Source of the DNA: Metabacillus sp. B2-18
Lineage (GTDB): Bacteria > Bacillota > Bacilli > Bacillales > Bacillaceae
Length of the DNA: 64,000 nucleotides
Reading direction: 5' to 3'
NCBI RefSeq assembly: GCF_021117275.1
Contig: NZ_CP088245.1
Span: 1,339,501 to 1,403,500, forward strand
Made by a program: the position numbers and the translations under genes. How positions within the stretch are numbered: position 1 is the stretch's first letter; each line of letters opens with the position of its first letter. A model generated the notes under the pieces. It saw nothing but the letters and a program-made list of their open reading frames with translations. It did not search any database and was not told where the DNA came from. Positions 1 to 9,113 of this stretch are shown here, piece after piece.

Positions 1-1
1 C

Positions 2-556
2 ACATATATTGAAATCATTGACCGGAAATCTAAAAGGTTAAAAGTGTTAATTGACGATTTATTTGAAGCATCGAAAATGGCAAGTGGCAATATTGAACTA
101 TCAAAAACGAAGGTGGATATTGTTCAACTTCTTCAACAATCATTGGCAGAATATAATGAAACAATCCAGGCGTCTACAATCCATTTTAGAATTTCAAATC
201 CAGATTCACCTGTTTATGCTTTTATCGACGGACAAAAGTTATGGAGGGTATTTGATAACTTAATTGGTAACATTCTTAAATATTCGCTTGAGCATACTCG
301 TGCTTATATAGGTATAAAAGAAGCTAATAGTCAAATCACCATTAGCTTTAAAAACATCTCAAAATATGAGCTTAGTGATGATGTGGATGAATTATTTGAA
401 CGTTTTAAGCGAGGAGATACTTCACGTCATACAGATGGATCTGGATTAGGACTTGCTATTGCCAAATCGATTATAGATTTACATGAAGGACATTTAGATA
501 TTGATGTTGATGGTGATTTGTTTAAAGTTACCATTTTATTAGAAAAAATAGAATAA
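2..556 (+). CDS. Sensor histidine kinase, C-terminal part (5' end outside window)
   Basis: The frame is open from base 2, so this is the end of a longer gene. The visible part starts at the end of the HisKA dimerisation helix (IDDLFEASKMASG) and continues into a HATPase_c domain. The N box is seen at FDNLIGNILKYS and the G2 box at GSGLGLAIAKSI. This is the catalytic half of a two-component kinase, which would autophosphorylate and pass phosphate to a response regulator. The phospho-accepting His and the sensor domain lie upstream and cannot be seen, so the signal is unknown. A strong terminator follows at once, making this the last gene of its operon. Confidence 0.9.
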   Translation, partial: TYIEIIDRKSKRLKVLIDDLFEASKMASGNIELSKTKVDIVQLLQQSLAEYNETIQASTIHFRISNPDSPVYAFIDGQKLWRVFDNLIGNILKYSLEHTRAYIGIKEANSQITISFKNISKYELSDDVDELFERFKRGDTSRHTDGSGLGLAIAKSIIDLHEGHLDIDVDGDLFKVTILLEKIE

Positions 557-560
557 CAAA

Positions 561-598
561 TAGTCAGCTCCGGAAAGGGGCTGACTATAATTTTTTTC
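561..598 (+). terminator. Intrinsic terminator after the sensor kinase
   Basis: A 10-bp stem (AGTCAGCTCC with GGGGCTGACT, one G-U pair) with a GGAAA-type loop is followed by a run of seven T. Confidence 0.85.
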
Positions 599-694
599 CT
601 TACAATATTTTAACTGGTCACTTACTTATTCTTTACATTCATATATTAAAATTTAAGTACCCACTTTTTCTAAATGTTGTTTTGGAGGTGTTTT

Positions 695-1480
695 ATGCGG
701 GAAAGTATCATCTTTATCCATGGCTTAACTGGCACAAAGCGTGCATTTAAGAAACAAATAGAGTACTTTAATCAGGATTATCATACTTATACATATGATT
801 TACTTGGTCATGGAGAACATATAGGAAAACATGTTCATTTTACTTTGGATAATTTAGTAAAACAATTAGAAGAATTTTATAATCAAAATGGCATAAAGGA
901 AGCCCATATTTGTTCCTTAAGCTATAGTTGTTATCCAAGTGCTATATTTGCAAACAAATGGAAAAAGCGAGTGAAAAGCTTGTGCTTTATAGGTGGACAT
1001 TATAATGCACCTTCCAGGCTATTAGATGTTCTTCGATTTTATTGGGAAACTCGTAATGAAGATTACGATACATGGCTGAAAAAATATTCTAATGATCTTT
1101 ACCCTAAAGAAAGCATACTAGATCCTTATTCAGCTATTTCTAAAAAAATCTACTATAAGTTCGGGTTAAAGTTAGATGATCAAATTTTAAGAAATGCTAT
1201 AGGGCATCGCCTGAATTATGACTTGAGAAGCCAATTAGCAGGTTTTTCGATCCCGGTGTTATGGGTAATGGGTGAGCATGATAGTTTATATAAATCCACG
1301 TTAACTGAATTGAAAAGTATTATTCCCCACGTGATTTATAAGGAAATAAGGCATGCTGGTCATGCTGCAAATTTGTTCAGACCAAGTTGTTTTAGAGAGG
1401 TATACGAGAACTTTTTAGTTCACCATACAATGGAAAAAACGAACCAACAAAAAATGCTTAACATCATATCATCATGTTAA
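695..1480 (+). CDS. Alpha/beta hydrolase
   Basis: A 261-residue alpha/beta hydrolase of unknown substrate. The N-terminal strand and oxyanion region read FIHGLTGT. The nucleophile elbow is atypical, S-L-S-Y-S around residue 85, in place of G-x-S-x-G, with the middle Ser as candidate nucleophile. An acid is offered by MGEHDS and the catalytic His by HAGHAA near residue 225. The ATG at 695 is chosen because TTTGGAGGTG stands 5 bases upstream; an in-frame ATG at 674 has no such site. It stands alone between two terminator-like structures. It has no signal peptide and is probably cytoplasmic. Confidence 0.8.
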   Translation: MRESIIFIHGLTGTKRAFKKQIEYFNQDYHTYTYDLLGHGEHIGKHVHFTLDNLVKQLEEFYNQNGIKEAHICSLSYSCYPSAIFANKWKKRVKSLCFIGGHYNAPSRLLDVLRFYWETRNEDYDTWLKKYSNDLYPKESILDPYSAISKKIYYKFGLKLDDQILRNAIGHRLNYDLRSQLAGFSIPVLWVMGEHDSLYKSTLTELKSIIPHVIYKEIRHAGHAANLFRPSCFREVYENFLVHHTMEKTNQQKMLNIISSC

Positions 1481-1489
1481 GTGTTTTAT
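1456..1489 (+). terminator. Possible terminator overlapping the hydrolase stop codon
   Basis: CTTAACAT and ATGTTAAG form an 8-bp stem across the last codons and TAA stop, followed by TGTTTTA. The T run is poor. Confidence 0.4.
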
Positions 1490-1708
1490 GAATGAAAAAT
1501 ATATTCTTACCAATCGACAAAAAATGACATATACTAATAGAAGGCGCTTTCTTTCTGCCAATGATATGAAAATAAGATCAAAAACATATGATTAATCTCA
1601 TATAGATATCAATTTCAAACATTTTTAATGAAATTCCATTAAAAAGATGATATGATAGAATTATCTTAATATTTAATAGAATAATAAATTCTAAGGGAAG
1701 GTGACATA

Positions 1709-4471
1709 ATGACAGCAAGAACTGAAATAAATGACAGCAGTCTTCCGTTACGTCGTGATGTGAAATCACTAGGACATATTCTAGGAGAAATTATTGTTCA
1801 TCATGGGGGAACGGAGCTACTTGATAAAGTTGAAAAGTTAAGGATGATGGCGAAATCGCTTCGAAATAACTTTGACGAGCAAACATATAAGGAACTAAAG
1901 GAAGAAATTTTAAACCTGGATGCACCTATGCGAAAACAAGTTATTCGTGCCTTTTCAATTTATTTCCATCTAATTAATGCCGCAGAATCTAATCACCGAA
2001 TTCGTCGCCGTCGTGAATATCAGCTCCAAGATGATCATGTTGTTCAACCAGCATCAATTGAAAGTGCCATTTTATCGTTAAAAGATAATGAAATTGATGA
2101 GAATACCATTCAAAATGTATTGAACACGTTATCATTAGAGTTAATCATAACAGCGCATCCAACAGAAGCAACAAAGCGCTCGGTTATTGAAATTCAAAAG
2201 CGAATTGGTAATATTCTGAAGAGCTTAGATAATAATATGCTTACTAATAAAGAACGTAAACAGCTTGAGGATAGCTTATTAAATGAAGTAACAATTCTCT
2301 GGCAAACAGACGAACTTCGTCATCGTAAACCAACAGTAATGGATGAAGTACGTAACGGCTTATATTATTTTGAACAAACATTTTTTGATGTACTTCCAGA
2401 GATTCATCAAGATCTGGAAGAAGGTCTTTCTGAACAATTCCCAGGACATAACTGGGATGTGCCGAACTTCCTTCGCTTTGGATCATGGATCGGTGGAGAC
2501 CGTGATGGTAACCCAAATGTTACACCTGAAGTGACTTGGGAAACATTAGAAAGTCATCGTGAATTAGTTCTAAAGAAATATAAAGAATCATTAATAGAAG
2601 TAATGAAACGCTTTAGTCACTCAAGTACACGGGTCCAAGTTAGTGAAGAACTTCTTTCAAATGTAGAGAAAGAAGAACAAGCATACTTATCAAATGATAA
2701 AAAATGGCCTGTTGAAACAGAAGTATATCGTCGAAAAATTGCCATTATATTAGCGCGCCTTGAAGAAGTAGGAAAATCAGATATCGGATACAAAGCGTCT
2801 GATGAATTACTAGAGGATTTATATCTTATTCAACGTAGTGTAGATACACATCAGCCTGCAAAACGTGAATTAAAGATGTTGAAAAAATTTATTCGTCAAG
2901 TACAACTGTTCGGTTTCCATTTAGCTACACTTGATATTCGTAACCACAGTGGGGAGCACGAAGCAGCAATTACAGAAATATTACGTAAAGTAAAAGTTAC
3001 AGACGATTATTCAGCTCTTAGTGAAGAAGAAAAAATTAAAACATTAGAGAGTGTATTAAAAGATCCTCGTCCTGTTTTATTATTAAATGAAGATTACTCA
3101 AAAGAAACGCAAGAAATGATTAAAGTTTTCACAATGATCAAAAAGGCACATGATACATTTGGGAAAAAATCAATTCTTGTTTATCTTATCAGTATGACTC
3201 AATCTGCAAGTGATTTGCTTGAAGTATTGGTACTTGCAAAAGAAGCAGGTATTTACCGTCTTCATGCTGATGGTACAGTGGAAAGTCATTTAAATGTTGC
3301 TCCACTTCTGGAAACAGTAGATGACTTAATTGCTGGTCCAAAAATTATGGAAACATTATTTAATATGGATGTTTACCGTAACCACCTAAAAATTCATGGA
3401 GATTCCCAAGAAATCATGCTTGGTTATTCTGATGGAAGTAAAGATGGTGGAACGGTTACAGCAAACTGGAAGCTTTACAAAGCTCAGCTCGAAATTCATG
3501 ATATGGCAAAGAGTTATCAGATTGGCTTGAAATTCTTCCATGGACGTGGTGGATCACTAGGTCGTGGAGGCGGTCCATTAAACCGCAGTATTCTTTCTCA
3601 GCCTGCTGAAACACTAGGAGATGGTGTGAAGATAACTGAACAAGGTGAAGTGCTTTCTTCTCGCTATCTTATTGAGGATATTGCTTACCGAAGCCTAGAA
3701 CAAGCAACATCTACATTACTTGAGGCATCTGTTAATCTTTCAAAGAATTCAGAGCAACAACATTTACGTGAAAAAGTTTGGGAAGATGCAATGGAAGAAA
3801 TTTCAAATGTTTCTCTTAAAAAGTATCAATCACTTGTTTTCCAAGATCCAGATTTCCTAACGTACTTTACAGAAGCAACACCATTAAATGAACTAGCTGA
3901 ATTGAATATTGGTTCACGTCCGATGAAACGTAAAAACCGTAATCGTTTTGAAGACTTACGTGCAATTCCTTGGGTTTTTGCATGGACACAAAGTCGTCAA
4001 TTATTACCAGCGTGGTATGCAGCAGGTACAGGTTTAGAAAGCTTTGCTTCAGAAAGTGAAGATAACTTAAAGCTTCTGCAACGTATGTACAAGGAATGGA
4101 CTTTCTTCCGTTCTACAATTGATAATCTGCAAATGGCTCTAATGAAGGCAGATATCACAACAGCTAAAGAATATACATCTTTAGTTAATGATAAGGAAAT
4201 TGCTGACCGTATTTTCGGTAATATCGTTGAAGAATTTGAAAAAACTAAAACGATTCTTCTTCAAATTACAGGTGATGATGAGCTACTAGATCATACACCA
4301 AATATTAAAGAATCTGTACACCGAAGAAATCCATATGTAGATCCATTGAATTTCCTACAAGTAGAACTCATTAAGGAACTTCGTAAACAAGAAGAACCAA
4401 ATGAAGAGCTCTTAACGGAAGTGTTATTAACAATAAGTGGAATTGCAGCTGGATTACGTAATACTGGTTGA
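1709..4471 (+). CDS. ppc: Phosphoenolpyruvate carboxylase
   Basis: 920 residues, the usual length for bacterial PEP carboxylase, which fixes bicarbonate onto PEP to give oxaloacetate and refill the TCA cycle. Signature stretches are all present: HPTEATKR with the catalytic His (near residue 150), GGDRDGNP, GYSDGSKDGG, the glycine-rich FHGRGGSLGRGGGP loop and the C-terminal ending RNTG, which lines the active site. The start ATG is preceded by AAGGGAAGGTG. It is monocistronic, with an intrinsic terminator directly after it. Many Bacillus rely on pyruvate carboxylase instead, so a ppc gene is characteristic of only part of the family. Confidence 0.98.
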   Translation: MTARTEINDSSLPLRRDVKSLGHILGEIIVHHGGTELLDKVEKLRMMAKSLRNNFDEQTYKELKEEILNLDAPMRKQVIRAFSIYFHLINAAESNHRIRRRREYQLQDDHVVQPASIESAILSLKDNEIDENTIQNVLNTLSLELIITAHPTEATKRSVIEIQKRIGNILKSLDNNMLTNKERKQLEDSLLNEVTILWQTDELRHRKPTVMDEVRNGLYYFEQTFFDVLPEIHQDLEEGLSEQFPGHNWDVPNFLRFGSWIGGDRDGNPNVTPEVTWETLESHRELVLKKYKESLIEVMKRFSHSSTRVQVSEELLSNVEKEEQAYLSNDKKWPVETEVYRRKIAIILARLEEVGKSDIGYKASDELLEDLYLIQRSVDTHQPAKRELKMLKKFIRQVQLFGFHLATLDIRNHSGEHEAAITEILRKVKVTDDYSALSEEEKIKTLESVLKDPRPVLLLNEDYSKETQEMIKVFTMIKKAHDTFGKKSILVYLISMTQSASDLLEVLVLAKEAGIYRLHADGTVESHLNVAPLLETVDDLIAGPKIMETLFNMDVYRNHLKIHGDSQEIMLGYSDGSKDGGTVTANWKLYKAQLEIHDMAKSYQIGLKFFHGRGGSLGRGGGPLNRSILSQPAETLGDGVKITEQGEVLSSRYLIEDIAYRSLEQATSTLLEASVNLSKNSEQQHLREKVWEDAMEEISNVSLKKYQSLVFQDPDFLTYFTEATPLNELAELNIGSRPMKRKNRNRFEDLRAIPWVFAWTQSRQLLPAWYAAGTGLESFASESEDNLKLLQRMYKEWTFFRSTIDNLQMALMKADITTAKEYTSLVNDKEIADRIFGNIVEEFEKTKTILLQITGDDELLDHTPNIKESVHRRNPYVDPLNFLQVELIKELRKQEEPNEELLTEVLLTISGIAAGLRNTG

Positions 4472-4489
4472 TTTATAATGTTAAAAAAA

Positions 4490-4521
4490 GGCTGTCGATC
4501 TTAGATCGGCGGTCTTTTTTT
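4490..4521 (+). terminator. Intrinsic terminator of ppc
   Basis: GGCTGTCGATC pairs with GATCGGCGGTC (several G-U pairs) over a TTA loop, followed by seven T. Confidence 0.8.
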
Positions 4522-4593
4522 GTGGAGAATCCTATTAAACACTTCTTATTCTATATTTACTATAAATCCATTTAAAGTAAAAAAATAGAAAGT

Positions 4594-4610
4594 TGTTATA
4601 AAATCTCACA
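4594..4610 (+). promoter_or_regulatory. TnrA/GlnR box upstream of the pyrimidine operon
   Basis: TGTTATAAAATCTCACA matches the TnrA/GlnR consensus TGTNANAWWWTNTNACA at every fixed position. It lies 246 bp before the preT start, so a transcript starting about 50 bp downstream of it would carry a leader of about 200 nt. No good -10 hexamer is seen at the spacing used by the other boxes in this window (around 4641), so the promoter itself is unresolved. Confidence 0.75.
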
Positions 4611-4657
4611 AAAAACTGATAGTTTCTAGTTACCTAGTAAGAAGATAAGAAAATAAT

Positions 4658-4705
4658 CTTACAAAATGCAAAAGAAACAAATAGAACGTTTTAACATTTT
4701 GTAAG
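4658..4705 (+). repeat. 11-bp inverted repeat in the preT upstream region
   Basis: CTTACAAAATG (4658-4668) and CATTTTGTAAG (4695-4705) are perfect inverted copies 26 nt apart. The spacing is too wide and A/T-rich for a terminator, and no T run follows. It looks like a pair of protein-binding half sites, perhaps for the PucR-type regulator encoded downstream or a weak GlnR/TnrA pair. Apart from the TnrA box and this repeat, nothing else stands out in the 384-bp gap 4472-4855. Confidence 0.5.
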
Positions 4706-4855
4706 GTGTCGAACAAAATATAAGAAAGTACAATCATTATATGATGAATACGAAAAGAGAAAGGAGTGAAGGGTAACTACTATTTATTTCGTTAAATACG
4801 GTATAAGAAAAGCTTCCTTAATAATAGAAAAAGTGGGGAATAAGGGGGACTATAG

Positions 4856-6226
4856 GTGAATCGAGAAAGGAAAGAAATTTCGTTAACTGACCTAAAACAA
4901 AATTTCGAAGAAGTGGAAAAAGGACTTTCAAATCGAGAAGCCTTGGAAGAAGCAAATCGATGTTTATACTGTTATGACGCTCCTTGTATCAAGGCATGTC
5001 CTACAGGAATTGATATTCCTTCCTTTATCAAAAAAATCTCAAGTGGGAATCTAAAAGGCTCTGCCAAGACAATTATGCAATCAAATCCAGTTGGCGCTAG
5101 TTGTGCCCGGGTATGCCCAACAGAGGAACTTTGTGAGGGGGCATGTGTCCTAAATTATTCTACTAAGCCAATCATGATAGGAAATCTACAAAGATTTGCA
5201 ACAGATTGGGCCATTCATAATGAACAGGTTCTTTTTAAAGAAGGGAAGAAAAATGGCAAACGTGTAGCGATTATAGGAAGTGGTCCAGCAGGGCTATCAG
5301 CAGCTAGAGAGCTAGCTCGATTAGGTTATCAAGTCACCATTTTTGAGGCAGAGAAAAAGGCTGGAGGGTTAAACACATATGGCATTGTGTCCTTTCGTCT
5401 ACCTCAAAAAGTTACGTATTGGGAAGTTGATCAGGTGAAAAAGCTGAATGTAGAATTCAAAACAAACACTAGGGTCGGTACTGATGTTTCTGTAGAAACG
5501 CTTCTCAGGACTTACGATTCTATCATTCTAGCGGCAGGTATGGCACAGGTTCCAAAGTTAAATATAGAAGGAGAAGAAGCTATTGGAGTTTACGATGCCA
5601 TTCATTTTGTTAAAGAAACAAAATCAACAGAGATTCCGACGAACCTTATTGGAAAGAAGGTCGCGGTTATTGGAGCTGGTAACACAGCCATTGATGCAGC
5701 AACCTGTTCTGTAAGGTTAGGTGCAGCAAACGTAAAAATTATTTATCGTCGTACCTTTAAGGAAATGACTGCCTATGACTTTGAATTTGAGTTTGCTAAA
5801 CAGGATGGAGTTGAATTTAGTTGGTTAACTGCTCCAAAAAGAATTATTTCAGATGAAACTGGAAAAGTCATTGGCCTTGAGTGTATCAAAATGGAATTAT
5901 CTGAAAAAAGTGAGGATGGTAGAAGGTACCCGGTAGAGATTGAAGGGTCTGAGTATGTGATGGAAGTAGACGCAGTCATACGTGCAATCGGACAATCGAG
6001 GCATAATCAATTGCTGGAAAACCTAGAGGTTGAACATCAGGCTGGAGTAGTTATTCTTGCAAATGGTTCACAGCAAACGTCTAATCCAAAAGTGTTCGCT
6101 TGTGGTGATGTTATTTTTGGGAAAGGTCAAGGTGAGGCCATGGTTGTGTCAGCAGCACAACAAGGAAAATTAGCTGCCTATGAACTTCATCAAAAGCTAG
6201 GTAGTGAAGCTATTGAAACAGCATAG
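4856..6226 (+). CDS. preT: Dihydropyrimidine dehydrogenase, NAD(P)H/FAD subunit (PreT type)
   Basis: 456 residues with the layout of PreT and the glutamate synthase small subunit. An N-terminal region has two cysteine clusters for 4Fe-4S centres (CLYCYDAPCIKACPTG and CARVCPTEELCEGAC). An FAD-binding GSGPAGLSAARELA follows near residue 140, then an NAD(P)-binding GAGNTAIDAA near 275 and a C-terminal FAD contact at ACGDV. With PreA it reduces uracil and thymine to the dihydro forms, the first step of the reductive pathway. The start is GTG behind AAGGGGGAC. It leads an operon with preA (34-bp gap) and dihydropyrimidinase. Confidence 0.93.
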   Translation: MNRERKEISLTDLKQNFEEVEKGLSNREALEEANRCLYCYDAPCIKACPTGIDIPSFIKKISSGNLKGSAKTIMQSNPVGASCARVCPTEELCEGACVLNYSTKPIMIGNLQRFATDWAIHNEQVLFKEGKKNGKRVAIIGSGPAGLSAARELARLGYQVTIFEAEKKAGGLNTYGIVSFRLPQKVTYWEVDQVKKLNVEFKTNTRVGTDVSVETLLRTYDSIILAAGMAQVPKLNIEGEEAIGVYDAIHFVKETKSTEIPTNLIGKKVAVIGAGNTAIDAATCSVRLGAANVKIIYRRTFKEMTAYDFEFEFAKQDGVEFSWLTAPKRIISDETGKVIGLECIKMELSEKSEDGRRYPVEIEGSEYVMEVDAVIRAIGQSRHNQLLENLEVEHQAGVVILANGSQQTSNPKVFACGDVIFGKGQGEAMVVSAAQQGKLAAYELHQKLGSEAIETA

Positions 6227-6260
6227 TAAAGTATGACTTAGGTAATAAGGAGGTATAAGT

Positions 6261-7547
6261 ATGGCTGATTTACATATTAATTTTGCCGGAATTAAATCAC
6301 CCAATCCGTTTTGGTTGGCCTCTGCTCCTCCCACAAATTCCGGATACCAAGTACAACGAGCGTTTGAAGCTGGTTGGGGTGGTGCTGTTTGGAAGACTTT
6401 AGGTGAACCGATCATTAATACTTCTTCACGCTTTGCAGCAGTTAGTTTTAATGGCCAAAGAGTAGCAGGTTTTAATAATATCGAGCTTATTACTGATCGA
6501 CCACTTGAGGTGAACTTAAAAGAAATATACGAAACAAAGAAGAAATTTCCCCATCATGCAATTATTGCTTCAGTAATGGTTGAACCGAAACAGGAGAAAT
6601 GGCATGAAATTATAAAAAGGGTAGAGGATGTCGGTGTAGATGGATTTGAACTAAACTTTGGATGTCCTCACGGTATGGCTGAACGGGGGATGGGTGCTGC
6701 TTCTGGTCAAGTCCCTGAATTAGTTGAAAAGCAAACATCTTGGGTAAAGGAGGTTGCCACATCCCCAGTTATTGTAAAGCTCACTCCTAATATTACAGAT
6801 ATAACTGTAACAGCTGAAGCGGCTGTACAGGGGGGAGCGGACGCCATTAGTATGATTAACACAATAAATAGTTTAGCAGGAGTGGATATTCATTCATGGA
6901 AAACAATCCCACATGTTGGTGGCAAAGGAGCGCACGGTGGCTACTGTGGGCCAGCAGTTAAACCAATTGCACTCAACATGGTAGCAGAATGTGCAAGAAA
7001 TTCTAAAATTAATGTCCCTATTTCAGGGATAGGTGGCATTTCCAACTGGCAGGATGCAGTTGAATTTTTACTAATGGGAGCAACTGGAGTTCAAGTATGT
7101 ACAGCTGCTATGCACCATGGCTTTCGAATTGTTGAAGATATGATTGAGGGTCTATCAAACTATCTAGATGATAAAGGGCTTAATTCTATCATGGAGGTTG
7201 TTGGAAAGTCTGTAACCAATTATTCTGAATGGGGAAATTTGGATTTAAACTATAAAGTAGTTGCTCGAATTAACAATGATACTTGCATTAATTGTAATAA
7301 GTGTCATATTGCGTGTGAAGATACATCACACCAATGTATTGACTTGCTAAGAGATCCGATAGGAAAGACTTCATTAAAGGTAAGAGAAGAAGATTGTGTA
7401 GGTTGTAATTTATGTTCAATTGTATGTCCAGTAGATGGGGCAATCGATATGGTAGAGGTGAAAAGTGAGCTTCCACCAATGAGCTGGAATGAGCGACAAT
7501 CTGTATTAGCAACTATGACTAATAGTAGTGTTAACCTAGTAAAATGA
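6261..7547 (+). CDS. preA: Dihydropyrimidine dehydrogenase, catalytic subunit (PreA type)
   Basis: 428 residues. A dihydroorotate-dehydrogenase-like FMN barrel fills residues 1-320 (ELNFGCPHGM, VKLTPNITD, SGIGGI). A ferredoxin domain follows with two 4Fe-4S motifs, CINCNKCHIAC and CVGCNLCSIVCP, near residues 338-390. The Cys of ELNFGCPHG is in the position seen in pyrimidine-reducing members. It forms the dehydrogenase with PreT and passes electrons through the iron-sulfur centres. The RBS AAGGAGGT lies 7 bases before ATG, and only 6 bp separate its stop from the next reading frame, so translation is tightly coupled. Confidence 0.95.
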   Translation: MADLHINFAGIKSPNPFWLASAPPTNSGYQVQRAFEAGWGGAVWKTLGEPIINTSSRFAAVSFNGQRVAGFNNIELITDRPLEVNLKEIYETKKKFPHHAIIASVMVEPKQEKWHEIIKRVEDVGVDGFELNFGCPHGMAERGMGAASGQVPELVEKQTSWVKEVATSPVIVKLTPNITDITVTAEAAVQGGADAISMINTINSLAGVDIHSWKTIPHVGGKGAHGGYCGPAVKPIALNMVAECARNSKINVPISGIGGISNWQDAVEFLLMGATGVQVCTAAMHHGFRIVEDMIEGLSNYLDDKGLNSIMEVVGKSVTNYSEWGNLDLNYKVVARINNDTCINCNKCHIACEDTSHQCIDLLRDPIGKTSLKVREEDCVGCNLCSIVCPVDGAIDMVEVKSELPPMSWNERQSVLATMTNSSVNLVK

Positions 7548-7562
7548 AACGGGGTGTTTCTC

Positions 7563-8981
7563 TTGAAAAAGTTAATTACAAACGGAACGATTGTAACTGC
7601 AGTAGACACGTACCAGGCAGATATAGTAATAGAAAATGAGAAGATTATCGCAATCGGAAGTAATCTTCATATAGAAGTAGATGAAGTCATTGACGCAAAA
7701 GGGGCATATCTCTTTCCTGGAGGAATAGACCCCCACACACACCTTGACATGCCATTTGGAGGTACAGTGACGAAGGACGACTTTGAGACAGGCACGATTG
7801 CAGCGGCATTTGGTGGAACTACGACTGTTATTGATTTTTGTTTAACAAACAAAGGAGAACCATTAAAAAAGGCAATCAAAACATGGCATGATAAATCAAA
7901 AGATAAAGCAGTTATTGATTATAGCTTTCATCTAATGATTGGAGAAATTAATGAAGAAGTGCTAAGTGAACTTACTAGTGTTATAAACGATGAAGGAATT
8001 ACATCATTCAAAGTATTTATGGCATACAAAGATGTGTTTCAAGCTGATGATGGAACATTATACCGTACATTAGAAGCAGCAAAAGAGCTTGGTGCGCTAG
8101 TTATGGTCCATGCTGAAAATGGTGATGTGATCGATTATTTGACAAAGAAGGCATTGGCGGAAGGGAATACTGAACCAATCTATCATGCACTGACAAGACC
8201 ACCAGAAATAGAAGGTGAAGCAACAGGCAGAGCAGCAAAATTAACAGAGTTAACGAATTCACAACTATATGTGGTCCATGTTTCATGTCAGGATGCCGTA
8301 GAAAAAATCGCCGAAGCAAGAAGTAAAGGGGTAGATGTGTGGGGAGAAACATGTCCACAGTATTTAGTTCTAGATAAAACGTATTTAGAAAAACCAAATT
8401 TTGAAGGGGCAAAATATGTATGGTCACCACCACTTAGGGAGAAACATCATCAAGAAGTTCTTTGGAATGCTTTGAAAAGCGGTGAGCTTCAAACATTAGG
8501 TTCAGATCAATGTTCGTTTGACTTTAATGGGCAAAAATCCTTAGGCAAAAATGATTTTACAAAGATTCCAAATGGAGGTCCAATGATTGAGGATCGAATG
8601 ACTATTCTATTCTCTGAGGGGGTGAAAAAAAATCGAATTACCCTAAATCAATTCGTTGATATCACCTCAACACGAGCTGCAAAGTTATTTGGCTTATTTC
8701 CTCAAAAGGGAACAATAGCAGTAGGTTCAGATGCTGACATTGTTATTTTTGATCCGAATGTAGAGAGAATAATTTCTGCAGAAACCCATCATATGGCTGT
8801 CGATTATAATGCCTTTGAAGGTATGGCAGTAACCGGAGAACCTGTTTCTGTTTTATCTAAAGGAGAATTTGTTGTTCGTGACAAATTTTTTGTAGGTAAA
8901 GCTGGAAAAGGTAAGTTTATAAAGAGAGCTAAGTATGGACAACATTCCGTCCGAGAACTGGAAATAAAGATACCATTGTAA
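7563..8981 (+). CDS. hydA: Dihydropyrimidinase (D-hydantoinase)
   Basis: 472 residues of the cyclic amidohydrolase family. The metal ligands GIDPHTHLDMPFGG are near residue 60 and the carbamylated Lys lies in FKVFMAYKD near 150. Further ligand His residues are in MVHAENGD and VVHVSC, and the metal Asp in LGSDQCSF. It opens dihydrouracil to N-carbamoyl-beta-alanine. A TTG start at 7563 is preferred because GGGGTG lies 6 bases before it; the in-frame GTG at 7554 overlaps that site. It is third in the operon after preA, and a weak stem-loop follows it. Confidence 0.95.
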   Translation: MKKLITNGTIVTAVDTYQADIVIENEKIIAIGSNLHIEVDEVIDAKGAYLFPGGIDPHTHLDMPFGGTVTKDDFETGTIAAAFGGTTTVIDFCLTNKGEPLKKAIKTWHDKSKDKAVIDYSFHLMIGEINEEVLSELTSVINDEGITSFKVFMAYKDVFQADDGTLYRTLEAAKELGALVMVHAENGDVIDYLTKKALAEGNTEPIYHALTRPPEIEGEATGRAAKLTELTNSQLYVVHVSCQDAVEKIAEARSKGVDVWGETCPQYLVLDKTYLEKPNFEGAKYVWSPPLREKHHQEVLWNALKSGELQTLGSDQCSFDFNGQKSLGKNDFTKIPNGGPMIEDRMTILFSEGVKKNRITLNQFVDITSTRAAKLFGLFPQKGTIAVGSDADIVIFDPNVERIISAETHHMAVDYNAFEGMAVTGEPVSVLSKGEFVVRDKFFVGKAGKGKFIKRAKYGQHSVRELEIKIPL

Positions 8982-8996
8982 AAAAACATCAAACAA

Positions 8997-9030
8997 AGAA
9001 GGCAATCGGCCTTTTGCTGATTGCTTTCAA
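8997..9030 (+). terminator. Weak stem-loop after dihydropyrimidinase
   Basis: AAGGCAATC pairs with GATTGCTTT (one G-U pair) over an 11-nt loop. The following sequence is only moderately T-rich (TCAATCTACATTT), so it may allow read-through into the permease gene. Confidence 0.45.
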
Positions 9031-9113
9031 TCTACATTTCACCTCTTGTGCCTTTCCTGAATCTCTATCAACTGTATTTCAAGAAGAAATGATAAATCTA
9101 GGAGGTTATTAAT

